Of a stretch of 64,000 nucleotides of DNA, positions 59,650-64,000 are shown in pieces. Within the stretch, counting starts at the first letter, position 1. Each line of letters opens with the position of its first letter. The DNA is from Pogonophryne albipinna (lineage: Eukaryota; Chordata; Actinopteri; Perciformes; Artedidraconidae): the NCBI GenBank assembly GCA_028583405.1, contig CM053244.1, forward strand, positions 3,446,793-3,510,792. Reading direction: 5' to 3'. Under the pieces are notes generated by a model. That model was not told where the DNA came from, ran no database searches, and saw only the letters and a list, made by a program, of their open reading frames with translations. Position numbers and translations under genes: made by a program.

Positions 59650-59830
59650 AGCGCAACCGAACAGCGCGTATCACGTGACGTAAATACGAAGCGCTCCGTA
59701 GGCTAGACCGTCTCATTTCGTAGGCCTCTCGGGTCCAGCCTATCCGATATACGTGGGCTGGGTCCTTCGTGGACCGCGTAGGCTGCGTTCTCCGAAGGGT
59801 GCAGCCCCTGAATTGAGACACGGCCCCAGA
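59650..59830. repeat. Dispersed GC-rich element fragment
   Basis: The segment has CACGTGACGTAAATACGAAG, a run rich in CGTAGGC words, and ends CAGCCCCTGAATTGAGACAC. The AATTGAGACACGGCC end is familiar from short teleost DNA elements, but I cannot pair it with a second end. Confidence 0.4.
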
Positions 59831-59899
59831 TGTACCCCCCCCCCGAGAAGGACTGACAGCATATTCTGAACAATCTGTGCCGTTGTATTTGCTGTAAAG

Positions 59900-59995
59900 T
59901 GTCTCTACTGTAGGCTATTTTTATTATATGTACAGCACTTTGGCTCCACCAAAAATCGTTTATAAATGTGCTTTATAAATAAAACTTGATTTGAT
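59900..59995 (+). mobile_element. LINE 3'-end fragment
   Basis: TACAGCACTTTGGCTCCACC, then AATGTGCTTTATAAATAAAA and CTTGATTTGAT. This is the typical terminal 3' UTR of a teleost LINE, cut down to about 90 bases, on the plus strand. Confidence 0.6.
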
Positions 59996-60446
59996 ATTCG
60001 TAAGTTTGTATAATGAAAGTGGGACAACAAATGGGGAGCATAGCGTACTTCATATCATATCAACTTAGTTTGGGATATCATTTTTTTGTATTTATTAGTA
60101 GAACATAATGCATTAGTGGCTGCCTTAATGTGTACCCAAAGCCAAACAGTTGATCTTCCACAGCCACACAATACGTTTTTTGTTTTTATCAAACATTAGA
60201 TTACTGGAAGGATTTAATAAGAATTTCAACACATATAATAAAAAAATGTCTTTAAAGAACATCAACCCTAAACTTGAACTCTGACAGAACATTTCATAGC
60301 CTTACCCTAGCCCTGTATAGTGCATTGATTGTCGGGTTAAATCGTCCAGGTTTAAAGGGGATTCAAAGACAATGTAAGATTTCATACCTGGTTAATGCTT
60401 CTTGCAGATAATTTAGATTAAATGGTCTTGTTTATTTAATTTCCAG

Positions 60447-61197
60447 CTCACCAAAAAAATACCTGGAATCAATCTCCAAGGTCTCAGATGAACCAGAAAC
60501 CTCGATGAGCAGTGGTGAGGAATATATTCCGTCAAAAAGGTCCCTACATGGAAGCAGTTCAGAGGAATCTTCCCATCTTAAAAGCCAGGTTACATTAACA
60601 AAAAACCCAGAAGAAGTCACTGAGGACTCACAGAAGAAAGTGAAAACTCTGACACAAACCTGGGGAAAGTGTCAGTAATGAAGCTGCAAAAAAAGAAGGA
60701 TGATGCCAGAGTTTACAGTAAAAAACATTATTGTATGGTAAATGCTATGAACCAAGATGAAATCACAGGCATCATCAGACAGGAGAAAAGTATCTTGAGA
60801 CTTGGGGAACATTTGTACGCAAAGCATGGACATGACAAGACTAAACATGAGTACATTAGACAAAAAATGCGAGAAATCGGAAGATTGATTCGGCAAACAT
60901 GAGACTGAGGCGAGGACTTCTTTGTACCTTCCAACTTTAACTTTGTGGTCGAAGCAGTACATGATGTTGCTGGCTTTGATCAAGACAAAAACACCTACAA
61001 AACTCCATCCTTAGCTCTAAAGCTTGGTCATAGTCTCAAGAAGATTGCAAACATTCTGCAGTGTGAAGCCAAGATGGCAGAATCGGACAATGAGGAGTTT
61101 CTCAGGAACCTGGAGAGGGGCCGTAGTCTTTATGAGAAGAAGTGGAATGTGTGTGTTTCGTCACGTGCCCTACAGACACTTAAAGAGCAACTTGCAG
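60447..61197 (+). pseudogene. Broken member of a dispersed teleost gene family
   Basis: Starts after a TTAATTTCCAG acceptor. First segment: Ser/Glu-rich, SKVSDEPETSMSSGEEYIPS. A one-base shift near 60670 leads to MKLQKKKDDARVYSKKHYC, then abruptly MNQDEITGIIRQEKSILRLG and HEYIRQKMREIGRLIRQT, a stop, and PSLALKLGHSLKKIANILQ. It ends at CTTGCAG/GTTTTC. I remember longer fish proteins where HYC is followed by zinc-finger-like Cys residues before the EYIRQKMRE block, so an internal deletion is likely. Function unknown; it may belong to a recombinase-carrying element, which I cannot confirm here. Confidence 0.5.
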
Positions 61198-61366
61198 GTT
61201 TTCTTTTTACTATATTTATGCTTAACCTTGCCTGAAAATTACAATCTAAAAAGTTAATGCAGGATTTGATATGTTTCACGAGACATAAGGGCAGGAATTC
61301 AGCGGGGAAGGAGCCGTTTTGAGCTCTGCTACTAAAAACTGCTTTTTTTAACGTCAAACGCTTCAT

Positions 61367-62204
61367 ATTACGTCACATGGGGGAGCAACTTTCTCGGACT
61401 CCTTCTCTGCCCAATCCGCGGTAGTAGTTTGTAGTTGGTTTGAGCGGTTGTGATTTAGTGAGCTGGTATTTTTTCGGTAATTTTACATTGCATTTCACCA
61501 TTTTTAAATCACGGTGAGCTGGAGTTTGTGCAGGTTGCACAAACTCCAGCCTGTCAGGACATCGAGTCCACAGTTTCCCTCACAGGAAAAGGACCGGAGC
61601 TAGCTTTCGTTCCTGGGTGCGTTGTGCGAGGTGCATCCACCTTCCTGCAGCACATACTCTCCACAGCTGAGGCCTATCAAACAAAACGTTTATCAGGAAA
61701 CCGTATTACATCTCTCTCTCCCCCCTTCGCTCCTCTCTCCCCTCCGGTACACGTAAGACGTAGTGTGGAGTTGCATTAGGTAACGCGAGATACGGCTGAT
61801 ACTTGCGCATTCGTTTCTGTTATGGATCAGTATCAACAGTCCTGCCAGTAACGTTACTGTATTATCAATACTACTTTAGTTATAGCCTGATATATGATAG
61901 TTAACTTTCCAATGTTGTGATGTGACCGACGTTAGCTAACATTAACTGTAGCTAATGCCGGTCTCTCACCAAGACAGCTGCCCTGTTCTCCACTGGTTCT
62001 CCTCACACCACAGCTCCATTTCTCTCCGATGGCCGTTATTTCTTCTAATCCTTGGCTCCTGGTCTCTTGGACGCCTAGCAGGCTCATCATTATAATCATA
62101 TGCATTCCAATATATATTTCCAACCTCTTCTGTGTCAAAACTAGCATTGTGATCCATGTTTATTCATACGTTAGACCGGCCGCTCTCCCCCATGTGACGT
62201 CACA
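61367..62204. mobile_element. Candidate small element with ACGTCACATGGGGGAG inverted ends
   Basis: TTACGTCACATGGGGGAGCA at 61368-61387 faces CTCTCCCCCATGTGACGTCA at 62183-62202. Between them are a plus frame (61528-61779) and a minus frame (61966-62157), neither recognised, and a perfect hairpin at 61518-61548. No target duplication was found. Confidence 0.4.
61518..61548. other. Perfect 14-bp hairpin
   Basis: CTGGAGTTTGTGCA, three bases GGT, then TGCACAAACTCCAG. It could extrude as a cruciform or fold in RNA. Confidence 0.9.
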
Positions 62205-62592
62205 CGCGGTCACGTGGGGAGGCCTTTTTATGCGGAAGTGAAAATGTCTTACTAAAACGACGCCAGATGTCACTGTCGTGTATATTTCTGTATCTTTTTT
62301 TGAAAATCTAGTGTATACATCATTTTCCTACACATTTATTCACTGGTGTGTCCAACCTGCAAGTTGCTCTTTGAAGAGGCACAATAGAATGCTCCTCAGC
62401 TCCTTCCTTTCGCGGAAGATGTTAAGAATATGCACATGTACCTTGACAAGTGCAGTGAAGACTACAAACTGCACCTTGACAAAGGTCCAAATAAAAATAA
62501 CTGGGAAAAGTTGGCCAATTTGACCTTTTGTCAAATAATTCTGTTCAATCACAGAAGAGAGGGTGAGGTGTCCAAAATGCATCCGAGTGCTT
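62205..62592. other. No gene recognised
   Basis: Sequence between the small element and the retroviral remnant. Short frames on both strands overlap and carry no motif. Confidence 0.4.
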
Positions 62593-63235
62593 TCACCTCA
62601 TACATGAATAAGCATAGTTGCTGTCTGTGTAAATGTTAACTGTTTTCCCTTTTCCCAGCTTGCATGCCTCTGTTAGTGCAATTAGTTCTGCTGCCTGTGC
62701 TGATAAGTGAGACGGCAATGCTGCGCCCTTGAGCAGTTTCGTCTGTGTCACTACAGCATTGCCTGTTGCATTAGTTCCATCAAGATTCCTCTTACATGAA
62801 CCGTCAACATACATCGTTATGTCTGCATCTGGGAAGGGAATGTCCGTCAGGTCTGTCCTTGGTAACACTCTGTTCTCAGTTTCTGCGATACAGTCATGTG
62901 GCTCCCCATCTATCTCTACTGGCAGTAGTGTAGCTGGATTTAAAGTAGTACATCTCTCGATAGTAAGATTTGGTTGTGATAACAACGTAGCCATGCATGC
63001 TAAATGTCTAGCTGGTGACATATGTTTGTTTATTTTGTAACAATAGTACAGACACTGCGTGAGTTACTTTTAGAGTCAAGGATCTAAAAAGCACTATTGT
63101 TGCAGATGCCTGTACTGCCATGGAGGCTGCCATTACTGCTTGTAAACAATTGGGCATGGCTCGAGCTATGGTGTCCAACTGTGAGGAGTAAAATGCCACT
63201 GGTCTATTTTTCCCCCCATGTATCCGGCCTTTATC
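62593..63235 (-). pseudogene. Endogenous retrovirus pol remnant (RT connection and RNase H)
   Basis: An old retroviral pol fragment on the minus strand, gammaretrovirus-like in layout. From about 63235 down to 63020 it encodes the RT connection region (FYSSQLDTIARAMP, LTLKVTHAVSVLLLQ). A frameshift near 63010 leads into the segment with SPARHLACMATLL and then RNase H, with its acidic residues in YVDGSC, AAELIALTEA and YTDSNYAY. It stops at 62593 before the end of the domain. No gag, protease, integrase or env is visible. It is a dead genomic fossil: truncated at both ends and frameshifted. Confidence 0.85.
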
Positions 63236-63690
63236 GTCACGTTTAGCTGGTTAGATTTTAACCCAACAGAACAAGAGATCGTGAGAATCCAGTCATTTGA
63301 AATGGCTTTTTGAAATTCGCGTTTTCTCCTCTTGGATTAGTACATATAACGCACCTCCAGCTCCTATGAGCCTTGGATTTGTTATTCTGATTAGTCATGG
63401 ATAGAGACTCTATACTCTACTTGACTTCCCCAGGAGGTATACCCTGTTGTGGACTCGATACCTCAACTAGGCGCAGGGACTGTCATACCCTGCAGGCGTC
63501 AGAGACTTCATACCCTACGCTGAAATACTTCGCTGCTTCACTTTTATATCTATATAACGTTCCTACCTATCTAGTATTGCATCCTTTACCGTAAAACCAA
63601 AAAAAAAACGTGAATGTCCTTGACAACTTCTAAAATGTAGTTTAGTTCAGCCAATCACAGATCTTTGATATAAAACAGGCATCTGTTTTA
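63236..63690. other. No gene recognised
   Basis: Sequence between the pol remnant and the LTR-like block. If both belong to one provirus, nearly all of gag and pol has been deleted here. A repeated CTCTAC/CTCAACTAG pattern near 63410-63480 is not a known element to me. Confidence 0.35.
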
Positions 63691-63699
63691 CCTCTTTCG

Positions 63700-64000
63700 T
63701 TGTCAGGGCCCTGTTGTCAGTTGTCAAAGATATTCTTGGTGCGGATCCCTGGACCCAATGCGGTCGCTGGTGTTCCCTCCTCTGAAAACCCCACTCACAA
63801 ACGTCGGGTCTCCATTTGTTGGAGTGGGAGGGGTCTGAAATCCACCTCCAGCTCCGCGTGTCGTTTGGTGAGCTGGGTCAGATCATAAAAGAAGGAATTC
63901 AAAGCACCAGATACAGGGTTAAACAATAATCTGTTTTAATGATAAAAGGTAACAATACAAGGAGTACTCCTGCCCTGGTTCGCGTGCCGTTTAGATCTTC
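63700..64000 (-). mobile_element. LTR-like block running off the window
   Basis: Shares CGCGTGTCGTTTGGTGAGCT and TTAAACAATAATCTGTTTTA, then ATGATAAAAGG, with the block at 33471-34089. It lies upstream of the minus-strand pol remnant, where a 5' LTR is expected. The outer end is beyond the window, so borders and a target duplication cannot be checked. Confidence 0.5.

Overview
This window is vertebrate nuclear DNA, almost certainly from a ray-finned (teleost) fish. Nearly everything recognisable in it is mobile DNA of teleost-typical families: L2-clade and L1/Tx1-type LINEs, a further CR1/L2-group LINE, a DIRS element, hAT, PIF/Harbinger, ISL2EU-like, pogo and TTAA-target DNA transposons, an endogenous-retrovirus remnant and LTRs. 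There is also a 96-unit GT microsatellite. I found no complete host protein-coding gene, no operon-like structure and no CRISPR array. The stretches I could not assign are AT-rich, intron-like or intergenic sequence.

Layout, left half. 0.6-2.5 kb: 5'-truncated L2 LINE (minus). 3.0 kb: (GT)96. 3.9-4.5 kb: short TTAA-target element. 7.85-13.0 kb: a hAT-type element with terminal inverted repeats and an 8-bp target duplication, swollen by about 101 copies of a 37-bp minisatellite and split by a second L2-like LINE fragment. 13.0 kb: tRNA-derived SINE. 13.35-13.82 kb: solo LTR with a perfect 5-bp duplication. 15.3-18.0 kb: Harbinger-type element carrying a decayed Myb/SANT-like gene. 18.2-22.4 kb: a second element swollen by about 70 copies of a 56-bp minisatellite. 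25.7-33.4 kb: an old DNA element interrupted by an L1/Tx1 LINE with a 15-bp duplication, itself interrupted by an L2.

Layout, right half. 33.5-34.1 kb: LTR-like block. 34.4-34.9 kb: hAT transposase fragment. 34.9-39.2 kb: a LINE interrupted three times; excising the first insert at its TTAA restores the reading frame. 41.67-43.6 kb: a DIRS deletion derivative (RT-RNase H between inverted terminal repeats). 44.6-46.1 kb: LINE 3' end, a second TTAA element and the C-terminal end of a hAT transposase. 48.2-49.2 and 58.0-58.4 kb: two copies of one unrecognised repeated exon, the second tandemly amplified. 50.97-55.15 kb: ISL2EU-like element with inverted ends, a DDE transposase and a YqaJ-type nuclease; a SWIM zinc-finger exon lies just outside, and a histone H3 3'-end fragment with its stem-loop lies inside. 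55.7-57.4 kb: pogo/Tigger-like transposase missing two catalytic acids. 60.4-61.2 kb: broken teleost repeat-family gene. 62.6-64.0 kb: endogenous retrovirus remnant.

The genes here do not form a shared pathway. The useful signal is the order of insertions (nesting, target duplications, interrupted frames), two cases of large minisatellite growth inside DNA transposons, and a few unusual captured or decayed coding pieces. All family names are from memory of motifs and have not been searched.
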